This document shows positions 38,959-51,239 of a stretch of 64,000 nucleotides of DNA, piece after piece (position 1 is the stretch's first letter; the number at the start of each line of letters is the position of its first letter). The DNA is from Embiotoca jacksoni (taxonomy: Eukaryota; Chordata; Actinopteri; Embiotocidae): NCBI GenBank assembly GCA_022577435.1, contig JAKOON010000012.1, positions 364,001 through 428,000 of the forward strand. The letters are read 5' to 3'. The translations under genes and the position numbers were made by a program. The notes beneath the pieces were generated by a model. That model was given only the letters and a program-made list of their open reading frames with translations, did not search any database and was not told where the DNA came from.

Positions 38959-39008
<50 letters not shown>
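38959..39008. repeat. (TG)n microsatellite
   Basis: About 25 uninterrupted units. Confidence 0.97.
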
Positions 39009-39013
<5 letters not shown>

Positions 39014-42000
39014 ACAAGCTTCTGCTATCATTATGTGTGTCACAACTTGTGATTTCGTTCTCGTGCCTGCATTTAGGACAACATGCAGACAAAGCAAATA
39101 CCTGTTTTCACTCAACAAAAGCTTGAAATACTTCCGATGTTTCCACACAGAGGTAGTTCCATTATTACTGCTATTGTTGTTACTAATTTTAGGAGAGCGT
39201 GAATCAATTTTTTTTTCTAGGTTTAGCAGAACTCATCGCTTTATCACAAAACACTAGATTCAAATTCATAATGTTCACTTGAGTGTAATTACAGTTTAAA
39301 CCGTGAACTCATCCAATAATAACCAGAAACACGCGTCCATTAAGCTGAAGGACTCTTTGACAGCAAAAACCTGCAGCTGCATGTCAGAAAATTCTGAATT
39401 TAACGAGTAGAAAGTTGTGCTTTGTCTTCTTGGTTGATATTGAACACTGCAGCCCTGTGCAATGACATTTTCAATGTGTGTTAAATCTAAGGAGACGATC
39501 TAAGGATCAGATTTGGCCCGTGTGTGTGCCATAATCGAAATTTCATTTTATAAATAAAATGAAAGTAAAATTATGTTGTTTTTTTTATTCCAGTAGCTGT
39601 CACTAAAGGCATTTTTTTTTCTATTTTGATTAACTTTAAAATTTTCATTATCAAATATTTCAAGTTCCTTTTACTTTGTGATTTCACACTAATAACACAA
39701 ATTCAGTTTTATATGTTCTAGTATATAAATAGCCTGTTATTATAGGGTATGTTTCGAAAATGATTCCAAGGTCAGAAATGTTACCTTAAATAAGGAGCAG
39801 CAGCTGAAATTATTAATCAACAGCTGCAACCCTGTAATTTCCTTCAAACGTTAAACTGTCACCTCTTCACTCTTTTATGAGTTTGTAGAAAAGTTTGTCT
39901 CCCTCATTGTTCAAAAATAAACATATTAACAGACCGAGTTAGCAACAATTCTGAACTTTAAAACTTCGCATCATACCCTCATTTTTACATTTTATAATCT
40001 ACAATGATTTACTTGGTTGCTTTGAGGGAAAAGAGAACGACATCTTCATTTATAGTGTAGAAAAAAAATTATAATGGAACCACTTTATGTTTTCCTTTGT
40101 GTTATCATGCAGGGATGTATATAATTATGGCTTAAATCACCTGATCTGGGCGACAGAAGAAGCGGCCTACGTGTCAGAAGCATCTTCTCTGTTTAACGAT
40201 CTAAAACATTCCGATTTTTTTTTTTTTTTTTTTTTCCTGGCGATATTGATAAAGGTGGTTCGCAATGAACCCGGAAGCAAGAAATTATCACTTTGAACAA
40301 ACAAACAAAGAAACAGGGGAGGGGGGGGGGGGGGAGGCTGTATATGTGGCCCGGACAGGAGCTCTCCTCTCGGGGCCTTTCGCTTTTTCCACGCAGGCCT
40401 CTCGTTCTCTCTTGTCCTCCGTCTTCTCTGCTGAGGGGTGTCTAATCAGGGAAGACAAGCGGCTGACGGAATGACGATGCTTAATTGGCATGGAGTCGTG
40501 GGAACCCGTAAACAAACAGCTGCCATTTTAATTTTGCTTGTTTCCCCTCTCGTCCCTCTTCCTCATGAATAAAGCCGCCGCGAGAGAAGAAGTGGAACAG
40601 CAACCTGGCAGCTGCAGGGAGGCTGAACTGAAGGAACGAAAGAGAAGAAGAAGGAGAAGAGAAGAGGAGGAGGAGGAGGAGGAGGACGCCCGGATTGGAG
40701 ATTAGCCTCACTTTAATCCGCCCCGCACCTCCTCCAGTGACGGGAGGAAAAACACAGCGCGCACATATACCTTCTGAACAACAGAAAAATCTCCTCTTCA
40801 CATAAAGGAGAACACATTTCCAAGATAAGCCCCGCATGTGATTATCCCTCTCTCATATACAAGCTTGGATGCGCCCTGTAAGGGGGAGAAAAAAAAAGAA
40901 AATCATCGCAGGTTTTTACTCAAGAGCCCCTGTAATGCACGATATAATATACATGTGAGGAATCTTGTTGTTTTTTTCCCTTATGGTGCAATATTCCTAT
41001 AATATCCCTGCAATAAGGGGCATGTGGGACGTAATATTTATGATGCTTCTTTCTCTCATACTCAGTTAGAAATTAAATAAAATCTTAGACGACTTCAGTC
41101 CAGAAGACTTTACTGTAATAAACAGGTAAAGTGCATTAAACTATAAAAGTATATGAATAAAAGATGTATACCTGGTAATAAAAATAGTAAACATTTGGGT
41201 TACGTTCTTCTTTTCTTTGAAGGAATGCTTTTAATCTACTGATCCTGTTGTTTTGCAGGGAATACAATTTTGTATTTAACAGTAGTTTTGTCCCTTAATT
41301 CATTAATATATTTATTTGTGCCCTGTGCTATATGAAGACAAGCTTGTGTGGGTTTATCAGACAATACAACAACAGCAACACCAACCAAAATGACCACATA
41401 ACAAATCAAGACCCACCCTTTTCTTTTTCAAAAAAAGAAAAGAATTTCTAAAGATTTTACAACACAAAACTGTCCATGTGAAGGATTTACTTTTTCTATA
41501 CCCATGAATTTTTTTTATAAACAAGTGAGTGATTTATTTTAATAAATCTTCAGAACAAAAGTTACAAAGAGTAAGTTCAAAATTACAGGACAAAAAGAGA
41601 CACAAGGCCAACACGATAGATTTAAACAAACATAAATTATTAAAATGCAAAACATTACTTTTTTACAATTTTTCTTTTACTTTTTAAGTGAGATTTTCAG
41701 ACGGGCTCTGGGGACATCCAGGAGACACTGGTGAGCCAACATGAGAGACAGCAGGCTGTACTGAGAAGAGTCTGATGAGAAGGAAGTTCAATTTAAAATT
41801 ATGCATTGTGATTTTATCCAGTTTTGAACGAGTCACTTTATGAACTCTTCTTAAACTCTAAGTTAACAAAAAAGGCCCAAATGCTTCTCTTCAGGAATAC
41901 CTGTAACTCAGTTGCGTTGGTGAGGATTGTCCGTGTACAGTGAACGGATCGAATTCTTTTACACCTAATCTCATTGATTGGGTTCATGATTGATTGATGA

Positions 42001-42599
42001 TTATTTCTTTATCATATTTGCCCTCCTGTTTTCTTCTGAATCGCAAACCTATCTGAACAATCTTAAAGATTTGTTTATATTCAATATTTTTGTTGTTATG
42101 CAACAGATCCCATAAAGATCAATGGGATGAAAAACAACAATGTGTTAGCCCGCCTCCGAATCATTTCTGACCTCCTATCCCTGTCTGGAGCGCCAAAACT
42201 CTAAAGTCTTTAGATTTCATATTAAAAAAAACAAAACACACTGAAGATATTAAAGCCCTATTTTTTCTCTTTTTAAAAAGGGGCTCTGTAATATCCTAAA
42301 ATCATTTTTAACACAATTATTCAAACAGTAGGAAATTTGGGCTTTTTTGGGGGACTATGTTCAGCGGCAGATTAATCCCCATTTGTTGCTGCAGTTAGTT
42401 TTTCCCATCAGATATGTGGGATAAGTTAAGATAAACTGTGTGCAGGAGCATGTCACTCAGTGCAACACTGCAGCTCATTGATGAGTTTTTAATGTGATAT
42501 GTTCTCTATGTACAGTTCTTGTTAGGATTCCTTCATGGTTGCTTTAGCTCTTGTTGACAACAAGAAAAATGTACAAACGTCACCCGACTTATCCTCGTC

Positions 42600-43620
42600 T
42601 TCTTCACGTCACCTCTGGCCTTCCTGGGCTATTGTCCCCGATTAACTAGGAGAAATGAACACGCTGGCATGTTCACATTTACAAAAGAATGCATGTTATC
42701 CTGCAGTTTTGGCCTTCTTTAGCATCAAGGTGAAAGCAGTGGACCTTTAAAGAAACCTGACCTTCTTTAAGTGTCTCCTTTCTACTGCTTCAGATTTAAA
42801 TCTCCCGTCACTCAAAGGAGAAACATGCATTATTCATCCGAGCTGAAGGCTGCTAACATGTTCTGCTTACTTAAATTTAGTGTGAAACCAGCTTTTGAAA
42901 ACACGTCTTCTCATTCATGATCTCCATTAACGACACTAATAATTCATAATGAAGCTTTTTTTTTTTCCTTCTTTTTATCACGTGTTTGGATGGAAAATCT
43001 CCTGTAATTTAATCAATTTAACTGAACTCTGAATGAAGCCATATTTAAGTTAAAAAGCCACATAAAGAAAATCCTCTTTGTGTCTTCTGCTGGCCGCGCC
43101 GGCAGCTGCACAGTTTTGACACTCTAATTTAACACTGAAATATGTTATTCAACAGTTCGTATGAATCTCCATATTAGCTCGCCTTCTTCTTGATTACATT
43201 CTTATTAGCATTTCATTTTCAGCATTTTAATCCCTGCATATGTCCTATTAGAAGTCCATATAGGGCTGAGCAGACATTAAGATTAAGCCTTGATTAAAAC
43301 TGAGAATTAATTAATTCTTTTGAAGTTACACATCTCCTGATTGGCTCTTGTAGCGAAGCAAAACATAATCCTGAAAGCGGTCGATCATCTCCGTCACGTG
43401 ATGCCGGACAAACAGGGGAGGAAGCAGAGCACCGACTCGAATGCGATCTGTGGACTGTGTTTACACAGCGAATCAGTGCAGAAGAGAGATGTTAAGAAGC
43501 CTTTTTCGATGTAAGCAGTGGATGCCTTTTCCAAATGGCTTGTTGATCTTTGATCCTGCCAATTAATTAACCCGCCGAAGGCACGCGGAGAAAGGAGCTA
43601 CAGTACGAACGCTCCAGTTC
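42600..43620. promoter_or_regulatory. Unique AT-rich sequence with homeodomain motif clusters
   Basis: There is no clear ORF and no microsatellite apart from a T-run near 42960. Motifs include CCCCGATTAACTAGG, CTAATTTAACACTG, GAATTAATTAATTC near 43304 and CCAATTAATTAACCC near 43560. This is the longest repeat-poor stretch between mir-9 and rhbg and a reasonable place for a long-range enhancer. Confidence 0.25.
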
Positions 43621-44820
43621 AGAAATCCTCACGGCTAATTACAGATCTCTCTTTACATGGAAGGAATCTGATCACCAACGTCCACCTTCAGGACTTGATT
43701 CCAGCGACTTTGACTCCTGCGTCCTACCAGATCACACAGTCCTCCTTCCACAACAGATGGAGTTCGCCTGGTTTCTATTTTTTTTTTTTTTTTTTTTTTT
43801 CATTTCTGAGCGCTTAAAAGTGCTTCCCCTGATTTGATTTGAGTGCTCCAGTCATTATAAAAAAAAAAAAAAAGTAGTGCTCACAGCGTGCTACTTTTTT
43901 TTTGCAAGAATACCCAAACTGCAAAGCTTTGTTTTTATTAGATCCAGGCATGCAAATTACCATCATGCAACGCTACACCTGTCAGCGATGAGGAGTCATT
44001 ACAATCTCTAATTTCTGTTGGTAATCACTACAGAGTAAAGTATTAATGGTGCAGTGAAGAAGTGAACAAGGAAGGGATTTTGGCCACGAAGAATGATCCA
44101 GTTTGAATGTGATCGGATGTTTGGTTAGAAACAATATTTGGTGTATTTTGTAGTGTGCTGATCAGCTTTTGAAGAATATCACTAGTGGACATGAGAAATG
44201 CTTTTGAAATGGAGCTCAATCAACATCTTGCTTGAAGACAATTATAGGTGGGGCGAACAGGGAGGGCTCTTCTCAGCTGGAAGGATTTAAGGGTTTCAGA
44301 TACCTTTGATATGTTTCTTTGAATGAAGGGGTGTATTTTTTTTTTCTCTCTTTCTTGCTTCCCGGAGTGGTATAATTGAGTACGGCAGCGGATAGGGGAC
44401 ACCTCTGCAGAGCCACAAATTACATCATTTGCAGAGCGGCGCTGTAGTTGGTGCTCGTAAGAAGACGCGGTGGCGGCGGCGTTTGGAGCGCAGTCGGAGA
44501 AGAAAAGCGAAACCGGCCACAATTGGACCAATGAAGCATATCACGCGCATTCACTTTGCATTTGCCACTTCCTTCAAGACTTTTCTTTCTTTGATTTCTT
44601 TGAGGCACTGCGGCACTCCTCGCACGCTAATAATAGACTTGTCCATCAACTGTCCCCACCCTTGGAGTTAATTGGCGCTGTGCAAAAGGGAGGCAGCGTC
44701 GCTCTGAAGTTGGGCCGTCATTAGATCAGTGGATGCTGACCGTCCACCGGCTCGCATACGTGCCTCTGATCTGCACACACACTCCCCATCTCTTTTTCAC
44801 CGCCCCACCTGCTCTCACAA

Positions 44821-44846
44821 CACACACACACACACACACACACACA
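44821..44846. repeat. (CA)n microsatellite
   Basis: 13 units followed by a short C run. Confidence 0.95.
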
Positions 44847-45485
44847 CCCCCCCGCTGGGCTGACCCTCCCTTCAGCCGTCCCGTGGCGTCTTCTGAGAAG
44901 GTTTAGAGAAGGCTGACCTGCCTCCTTTCACATCTACGTCTCAGATGCTGCTGTGATCTCACTCGCACCCGATAGCTCTCTTATACCCGCCCGCAGGAAG
45001 AGCGAGGAGAGGGTCCTAATTCTGAAACTGGAACTTCTTATTTCCATACTAACATCTAGTCTCTGTTCAGATATTATCCCACGTCTCTCAAACTGGTGTT
45101 ATGGTTAGGTTTCTCGGTCCATTCCCTCAAAAAGTCTTACTAAATCACGTTTTGTTAGTAAAAAGGTGTGCGTGCCAGAGCGGTCAAATCATATCCAATT
45201 ATTTTGTCTTGTTTCAACAATTTTCTGAAAACTATTTGACTGATTCTGAGACCGCAATCTGCTTTACCCTGTTGTCTTCGAAATAAAAGACGTGCTTCTC
45301 CTTAAAAAAAAAAAAATGATTGAATCAAGAAAAGAGACTGAAATTATACCGACTGCACTTGAAGAGGCTTTAATTTGACCCAAAAGGCTCAGATGTAACA
45401 CTTACTGGATAACGGAGAGATTTTGTGGAAACTGCAGGGGCACAAAATCAGTCCCCAAACAAGGTTTAAGAACAAAAAAAGAAAC

Positions 45486-45511
45486 GTGTGTGTGTGTGTG
45501 TGTGTGTGTGT
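45486..45511. repeat. (GT)n microsatellite
   Basis: About 13 units. Confidence 0.95.
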
Positions 45512-45620
45512 ATTAGGGTTGGGGGGAATCAAATTAATCAAAGAGATGCCTCCTCCCTTCTCGAACACTAAGGGTTGCAAGAGGAGCCGTGGCCGGAAGA
45601 CACGGACTGCCAAGAGGCTA

Positions 45621-45691
45621 GTGGCTGTGTGTGTGTGTGTGTGTGGCTGTGTGTGTGTGTGTGTGTGGCTGTGTGTGTGTGTGTGTGTGTG
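45621..45691. repeat. Higher-order (GT)n-GGCT tandem repeat
   Basis: Three blocks of GT units are each introduced by GTGGCTGT, giving a period of about 22 bases. This is a minisatellite built from a microsatellite. Confidence 0.93.
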
Positions 45692-45841
45692 CATGCGAGC
45701 CTTTAGTGCATGCCAACATGTCTACTCCACAGGCGTGCCAGACAAGTGTACCTGTTAAGCTTTTTAAAATAGGATATAAACTGTACAGTTTTTCCAAAGA
45801 TCCGCATCAGTAAATCGTATTACCGCGTTTTATCACGTTAT

Positions 45842-45905
45842 AATCACAATCACAATCAGCTTTATTGGACAGATATTTTTACACATACAAGGAATTCATA
45901 CACAT
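45842..45905 (-). mobile_element. 3' end of a LINE-type retroelement
   Basis: On the minus strand this reads TTCCTTGTATGTGTAAA, then AATAAAGCTGATTGTGATTGTGATTA. This closely follows the 3' tail typical of teleost non-LTR retrotransposons (AATAAAGCTGATTCTGATTCTG with tandem GATT-type ends). Only the tail is evident; the upstream body is absent or too degraded. Confidence 0.65.
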
Positions 45906-46420
45906 ACAATAAGTCCAGCTGTAACTTGTTCTCAATGTACATAAACAGACATAAATACATACATAGCCTACAGCTTAAATAGTGTTGGCCTTTGCACGGG
46001 ATTTTATCGTTTTATTTATCGGTTACTTATTCGTCCTTATACTTAATATATGTTATTGCTTGTGTTTCGATAGGAGTTGCATTGGGACACAAAGTTCCAT
46101 AATCTATAATATAAATGTATTCCGGTTTAATTGATGCATTCTTTATATTTAATATGGCGCTATGACATTTTGACTAAGTGCTTCTGTATAAACTTGCCAG
46201 TCAGTCATTGTTGATGACGCATTAAAACCACTAAGCGCCAAGACGTCTGTACATTTCACTCGCTTGCGTCAAATGCAAACTCGGGAAAAAAAACCAAAAC
46301 AGAACCATTAGGAGCATTTAAGTTGATTTTTGGTCAGTTGCAGCACAAGAGATGTAAAAGTTCACTCCTAAAATGTTGCTGTCGGCCTTCACACGCCTGC
46401 AGTAGCTGAACCCTGGCGCG

Positions 46421-46424
<4 letters not shown>

Positions 46425-46468
<44 letters not shown>
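46425..46468. repeat. (CA)n microsatellite
   Basis: About 22 units, preceded by GCGCGCACG. Confidence 0.96.
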
Positions 46469-46471
<3 letters not shown>

Positions 46472-46584
46472 GCATGCATCGGTTTGTGTGCGCTTGAGAA
46501 TAAATGTGTCCTTTTGGGGAGTTTGTTCTGTGTACGCACCGCTCTGAGTTTAGAACACAAAACGCCGCCTCATGCCCTCTTTGT

Positions 46585-46600
46585 CCCCCCCCCCCCCCCC
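46585..46600. repeat. Poly-C run
   Basis: About 16 C residues, followed by further C-rich sequence with short T and A breaks. Confidence 0.9.
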
Positions 46601-47539
46601 CTCCCCCAAACCCCCACCCCACCCTCCCCGACCCCTCCTCTGCCCTGGCAGCTCTCCCAAGATGCCCCTGCCCCCGGCTTCCTGCCTCTAATGGCCGTCT
46701 CTGTGTGCCATCTCGGGAAGCCTGACATCCCCTCCAGAGGCAGAGGGCCCGCCGTTAATGGAAGCCATTGATGGGCGAAGAAAGCCTCCTTTGTGGTGCC
46801 GGGGGCAGGCGTGGGCACCCGTTTGCTCAAACACAGCTTCCCCTCCGCACACACTGGGCCCGCCGCTCAGAACTGAGTGCCAGCAGCGGAGATCGAAAGA
46901 CAGGAGCAGCAAAGTGCCCCCTTACTGGGGAAATGGCAGAGAAGGATGGGTAGAGCCGAGGGAGGGAGGGAGGGAGGGAGGGCTGGTGAGAACGAGAGAG
47001 GGAGGGTGAAAACGACAGAGGGGGTGAGTTGGCAAAGAACGGGGAAAGCAAAAAAAAAAAAAAAAAAGGAAAGGAAAGGAATAGGTGGGGATAGGCCTCG
47101 GCGAAAAGAAAGGCCGAGAAAGAGCATTAGAGATTAACCCAATGAGGCAAACTCAATTGGCGCGTAGAAGGAACGAATTAAAAAAAAAAGAAAAAGGACG
47201 TGAAGGAAATGAGGAACAAACCTCGCAACCAAACAAGAGAACGCCAGAGAAAGGAAACCCGGAGAAAAGGGAAATTGAGCAGCAAAAAACAAAAGAAACG
47301 GAGGTTGGGATCGCCCACGTCAATGAAGCTGGGTGGCCGCGAAGGATAAAAAAAAACAAAAAAAACAAACAAAACAAAAAAAAAAACAGTGGCAGGGTGC
47401 TGGAGGGCTCCCTCTGCCACTGTACAGCCTGTCAGCCTCTCACATGGCTCGCTCCCCTTTTGGTGATTTATAACACCTGAATTGTTCTCCTTTAACAGAG
47501 TTGTGAATGGGAGGAAAAAAAAAAAAAAAAGAAGAAGAA

Positions 47540-48330
47540 GAGGGGAGCTGCCAGCATGCCAAACGGTCCCTTCGTTATTGATAACCAAACAGATGTGTCC
47601 AGTTTGGAATGAACATCTGACGTTAAATCTGGGCTAACGGTTTTTGTTGTCAGGGAAATACGGCGCGCTGGCAGCCAGGCGCTCAATAGAGATGTGTGGG
47701 CTTATTGTGTGCAATATTGTCTTCAGTCGGTTCAAATAAAACGGCCGCTTGCCGCCGCCGAAGCGCTTTCCAGGTGACGTCTCTCCTTCCTCTTCGTCAT
47801 TGTTGGCCGTGGAAAAAGCCTTCAAATCCAAAACGTACCTTTCCGATTACGTTCGTCTAATTACACCTCCGGGGGTTTTGAATGCACATTTTTCGAGGCT
47901 TATGGGAGAAAAAAACAAAAAAGGAAAAACAACAAACAGAAAAAAAAACAAAAAAACAACAGGAGCTGTGTGCAAGGTCTGAGCTTGCTCGACTCAACAT
48001 CGCCACCTACTGGTTTGACGTCCGCGCTGTCGGCAAAACCTCTCCGTCTTCTCCCTGCTGCGTTGCGCGCAGCCTCCTGTATTGTTCGGGCCGCTAATTC
48101 ATCCCAACAGCTCCTGCTGCTAATTTTCCAACCGCTGGCAGCGTGCCATCGCCGGAAGTGGCGGTGCGCACCAACCCCCCCCCCCCCCTCTCCCCCTCCT
48201 CCTCCCTCCCTCCCTCCCTGCGCGTATCCGTGCGCCACCATGGGAGAGCGGCAAGAAAGTAGAGCCACGTTTGTCCCAGTATGTCATCTGTTTAACACGC
48301 CTGATTGGCTTTCACACCGTAGCCTCCTAA
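47540..48330. promoter_or_regulatory. Unique sequence resembling conserved non-coding elements
   Basis: The stretch is largely unique apart from a C-run at 48175-48187, an A-rich stretch near 47910-47960 and short simple repeats. It contains TTATTGATAACC, CTAATTTTCC, CTAATTAATATG and other TAAT/TTAT cores separated by GC-rich pieces. This texture is common in vertebrate developmental enhancers. No alignment was possible, so the call is tentative. Confidence 0.25.
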
Positions 48331-48640
48331 TTAATATGCGGCGCCCCCCCCCCCCCTCGCCCCGCCTCTCCTCGCCGTGCCCTAAGACAAAAGCGTATTG
48401 TGCGAGCACCTCCTGTTTTAATTACGCTCAAAAGGGAGCCGTGTGAGTCTTTTCTGTACGTGCGTGTGCGTGCGTGTGCGTGCGCTGCATCATTTCTGAA
48501 CGCATGAGCAGCGGCTGCACGCGTGTTTACGTGCGCGGCGTATGTGTGCGCAAACACTGTACTAAAACGTACAGTATGTGCACCGAGGGGATCATAAAAC
48601 AAGCGCGTTCACCGCCATGTCATCCTGCACGTATGCTCCT

Positions 48641-48734
48641 GTGTGAGTGTGTGTTTGTGTGTTTGTGTTTGTGTGAGTGTGTGTGTGTTTGTGTGTTTGT
48701 GTTTGTGTGTGTGTGTGTGTGTGTTTGTGTGTGT
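48641..48734. repeat. TG/TTTG minisatellite-like repeat
   Basis: A 30-34 base unit (GTGTGAGTGTGTG ... GTGTGTTTGTGTTT) occurs twice in tandem, at 48641 and 48671, then grades into plain TG units. Confidence 0.9.
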
Positions 48735-48877
48735 CCGAAAACAAGAAGAATTGCAAATTGCAGTTCATTGGCGAGGGGGAGGAGCTGCTGCTGTCCTATC
48801 CCACAGGAGAGGGGGAGAAAAAAAATAAATAAATAAAAAGTGTTGTTGCTTGTTGCCTTTATGCAAATTGGCATCCG

Positions 48878-48884
<7 letters not shown>

Positions 48885-48917
<33 letters not shown>
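48885..48917. repeat. Poly-T run
   Basis: About 33 T residues. Confidence 0.9.
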
Positions 48918-48918
<1 letters not shown>

Positions 48919-49153
48919 GGGAGAGCCACAAAGAGCGTTTGTGATGGGAGAGCCGGGGCGAATGAGAGAGGTTAGGAGGGGTTATGGGGAAAAGACAGGG
49001 ACAAAATTCCCATCGGCGCACCCGGACCCCATCATGTTACATCTTTTCTCTTGTGTTTTTCTTTTTTTTTTTTTTTCCCCTCTTCCCCGCTTTTCATCCC
49101 TCTCTTCCTCACATCCACGGCCCCGCTTATTAATTTGGTTGAGATTAGTCGCT

Positions 49154-49165
49154 CGTTAATTAACG
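49154..49165. promoter_or_regulatory. Palindromic homeodomain-type site
   Basis: CGTTAATTAACG is a perfect 12-base palindrome with a TAATTA core. It resembles a paired homeodomain or HNF1-like half-site arrangement. It is next to a GATTAGTC motif in a stretch lacking repeats. Confidence 0.3.
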
Positions 49166-49639
49166 CATGCCCCCCCCCCCCCCCCCATCATCTTTTTCCC
49201 CTTGTCGTCTTTTTCCTCTTTCGATTGTATCAGATTCGGGGTATATCCTCCCTCCCCCCCCCCCCCCCCCCCTCCCTCACCCCCCTCCTCCATCGCTCTT
49301 TTATCAGTAGCCTTCTTTTCTATCTTTTTTTTTTTTTCTCCGCTGATGAGGATGAGGTAATGTTCAGTGCGAGGGGGAAAGAGGATTGGGTGGGTCCTCC
49401 CTCGATTCCCTCCGGGGACCTTTTCAAACACAAGATAGGGGAAGGCTTTAACTATCGAATGAGACGGTTCGAGCAGCCGAATGAATTGATCATTTTTACG
49501 CCATTTGCACGGTCAAGATCTGGATCCGGCACTTTGTGCTCTTCAGATCTCCTCCCAAACAACCTCAGACTTGATATTCGAGCAGACAGTCGACTTCTGG
49601 AAGAGCATCAGTCGCCACCTCCAAACCAGTCCGACTTGG

Positions 49640-50359
49640 TCTTTGTTCTTTCGCCCTGCTTCGTGCTCCAGTGAAACGGAGTCGAGGGAGGACTCTGCTG
49701 ACGCGAAGGCGCGCGACGCGGCGAGGTCGAATAAATCGAGTCCGTCGAGCGAACTCGATTGACGGACTCGATGACGAGCGTGGTCGGCTGGAAGATGCGG
49801 CTCGGGGGGGAGTTCGAGTTTCGAGAAACTGTTTTAAGAAGAGTCTCGGGAGGACGGCGAGCGCCTCAGTAATCACTTTAAGACGTGGTCTGATTCTTCT
49901 CCGCGAGCCTTTTCCGCAACGTTGACGTCTTTGAAAGCGACGCCATGCGACTTTCGCTGAGCGGCGGCGGCGACGGCGGCCTCCGTTGACCACAAGAGAT
50001 CGAATCATTTTAAATTACAAACCCGGAATCGCTCTGCGGACTCGTGTGAAATCGGGACGCGAGGGAGGCTAACAGGAAAAACAAACAAAAAACAAAAAAA
50101 AAACAGCTGGTCTGATGCCGGGAAAACTAAACGGACACAAACATACAAATCATGACTAAAGTAGAATGAAAAAAAAACAAAACACTCTCATAGAGAACAT
50201 TAATCTGAACCAATATCACCAGCAAAACACCAACCTTGAACGTTGTCAGGCGCTAAACGTCTTATACAGTTGCTGGGAAGATCAAATTCTCAACAAACAA
50301 AAAACAAAACAACAACAACACGTACGCACCTCGTTCGCCGTGACAACCGCGGAGGGCAG
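49640..50359 (+). promoter_or_regulatory. CpG-rich block with downstream splice donor, possible non-coding promoter and first exon
   Basis: CpG is dense from 49670 to 50010, in contrast to the AT-rich flanks. GGCAG|GTGAGT at 50359/50360 is a near-consensus 5' splice site on the + strand. This pattern fits the start of an unannotated transcript heading toward rhbg. The frames open across it, including an arginine-rich one on the minus strand, look like by-products of composition. Confidence 0.3.
49735..49772. repeat. Perfect 12-bp inverted repeat in a CpG-rich block
   Basis: ATCGAGTCCGTC at 49735-49746 is the exact reverse complement of GACGGACTCGAT at 49761-49772. They are separated by 14 bases whose GAG-CGAA-CTC core could extend the stem. 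It sits in the CpG-rich segment 49650-50010. As RNA it would form a stable hairpin; as DNA it could be a dimeric protein site. Confidence 0.7.
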
Positions 50360-51239
50360 GTGAGTATCTCTGACTTGAAGTCCAACTTGTAGAAATAACA
50401 CGAAGAAACCACCAGCGTGTGCTCTGCCTCCTTGCAGAGCGGTCCGGCCTGGAAAGAGGTCCCCCCCCCCCCCCCGAAACACACTACCATGCGTAGGTTC
50501 CTACCCATTCATCACAGGCAGATCAATGAAATAGTATTCCGTCAAAAACACAACATATTTCTATCTTCAAACCGAATCGCCGCATGAACTCAAACTGCTC
50601 CGACGGCGGCTGCAGCAACCCAACAATGAGCAAGCGCAACGACAGAAGACAAAGCAACAGCATGCCAGCGAATATTACTCACTGAAGAAGGCACGACTTG
50701 GCATCCGTCTTTCATTTCGCAGAGTTCTCGTCAATGGCTCGAAGTCCGTGTGAGACGTACTCGAGTTCGGCTTTTTGGTCGGCTGCTTTTTCTCCTCTTG
50801 GCTTCTTCCTTCAACTTTTCGCCTCAGTCGTGATGTCCGAACTGAGAACACGAAGCCAGCTTCTGCTCGCAAGCTCGTTGAAGACCCTAAATTGGTGGTG
50901 TGAGACGTTGTGCCGTGAACTGTTATGTACTTCTCAAAGAGAGATCGTGCTCGGACAAACCCCAAGTTATTTAGTATAAGAGCAAGCATTGGGGGGCGCG
51001 GGGGGGGGGGAATGAAAGCTGCGGCAATATTCCTCAGTCAAGGTACCATCAAAGTGAGTTTTAAGGTAAACTAGTAGAATAAGGTTGCTTTAACTTCTCA
51101 CGGATTGAGCATGAAGTCGGACAATGTGTCTGAGTGACATTATATATATATATATATTAAAAAAACAACATGTTGTATATCTAACCATGTTTTACTGCCA
51201 GGGTCTCTAAAATGGTCATTTCCGTAACGGTGTAGAGAC

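Larger units (their letters stand above)
33737..42599. other. Intergenic sequence, no gene seen
   Basis: It holds a TA array near 36177, a TG array near 38959, a second copy of a dispersed repeat (37416-37602), a G-run near 34167 and an AG-rich stretch near 40630-40688. The piece 40430-40570 (with CTAATCAGGG, CTTAATTGGCATGG, TAAACAAACAGCTG) is unique and may be regulatory. Confidence 0.4.
43621..47539. other. Intergenic sequence with microsatellites and a LINE tail, no gene seen
   Basis: It contains T- and A-runs (43779, 43859), CA and GT arrays, a LINE 3' end near 45842, a C-run near 46586, a GGGA array near 46961 and several A-rich tracts from 47050 to 47390. The stretch 44360-44730 is unique and CNE-like by eye. 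Confidence 0.35.

Noticed and set aside
47970..48446. 158-codon frame on + strand
   Set aside because: It runs through C-runs and short repeats, with proline strings and no recognisable domain.
48447..48490. TGCGTG repeats as a CRISPR-like or direct-repeat array
   Set aside because: It is a short simple repeat in a vertebrate genome without spacers.
49051..49674. 207-codon frame on + strand, the longest in the window
   Set aside because: It begins in T- and C-runs (poly-F, poly-P) and the remainder matches no family I know. It is more likely composition-driven.
49565..50008. 147-codon arginine-rich frame on - strand
   Set aside because: Arginine and serine richness simply reflects CpG-rich DNA; there are no domain features or splice context.
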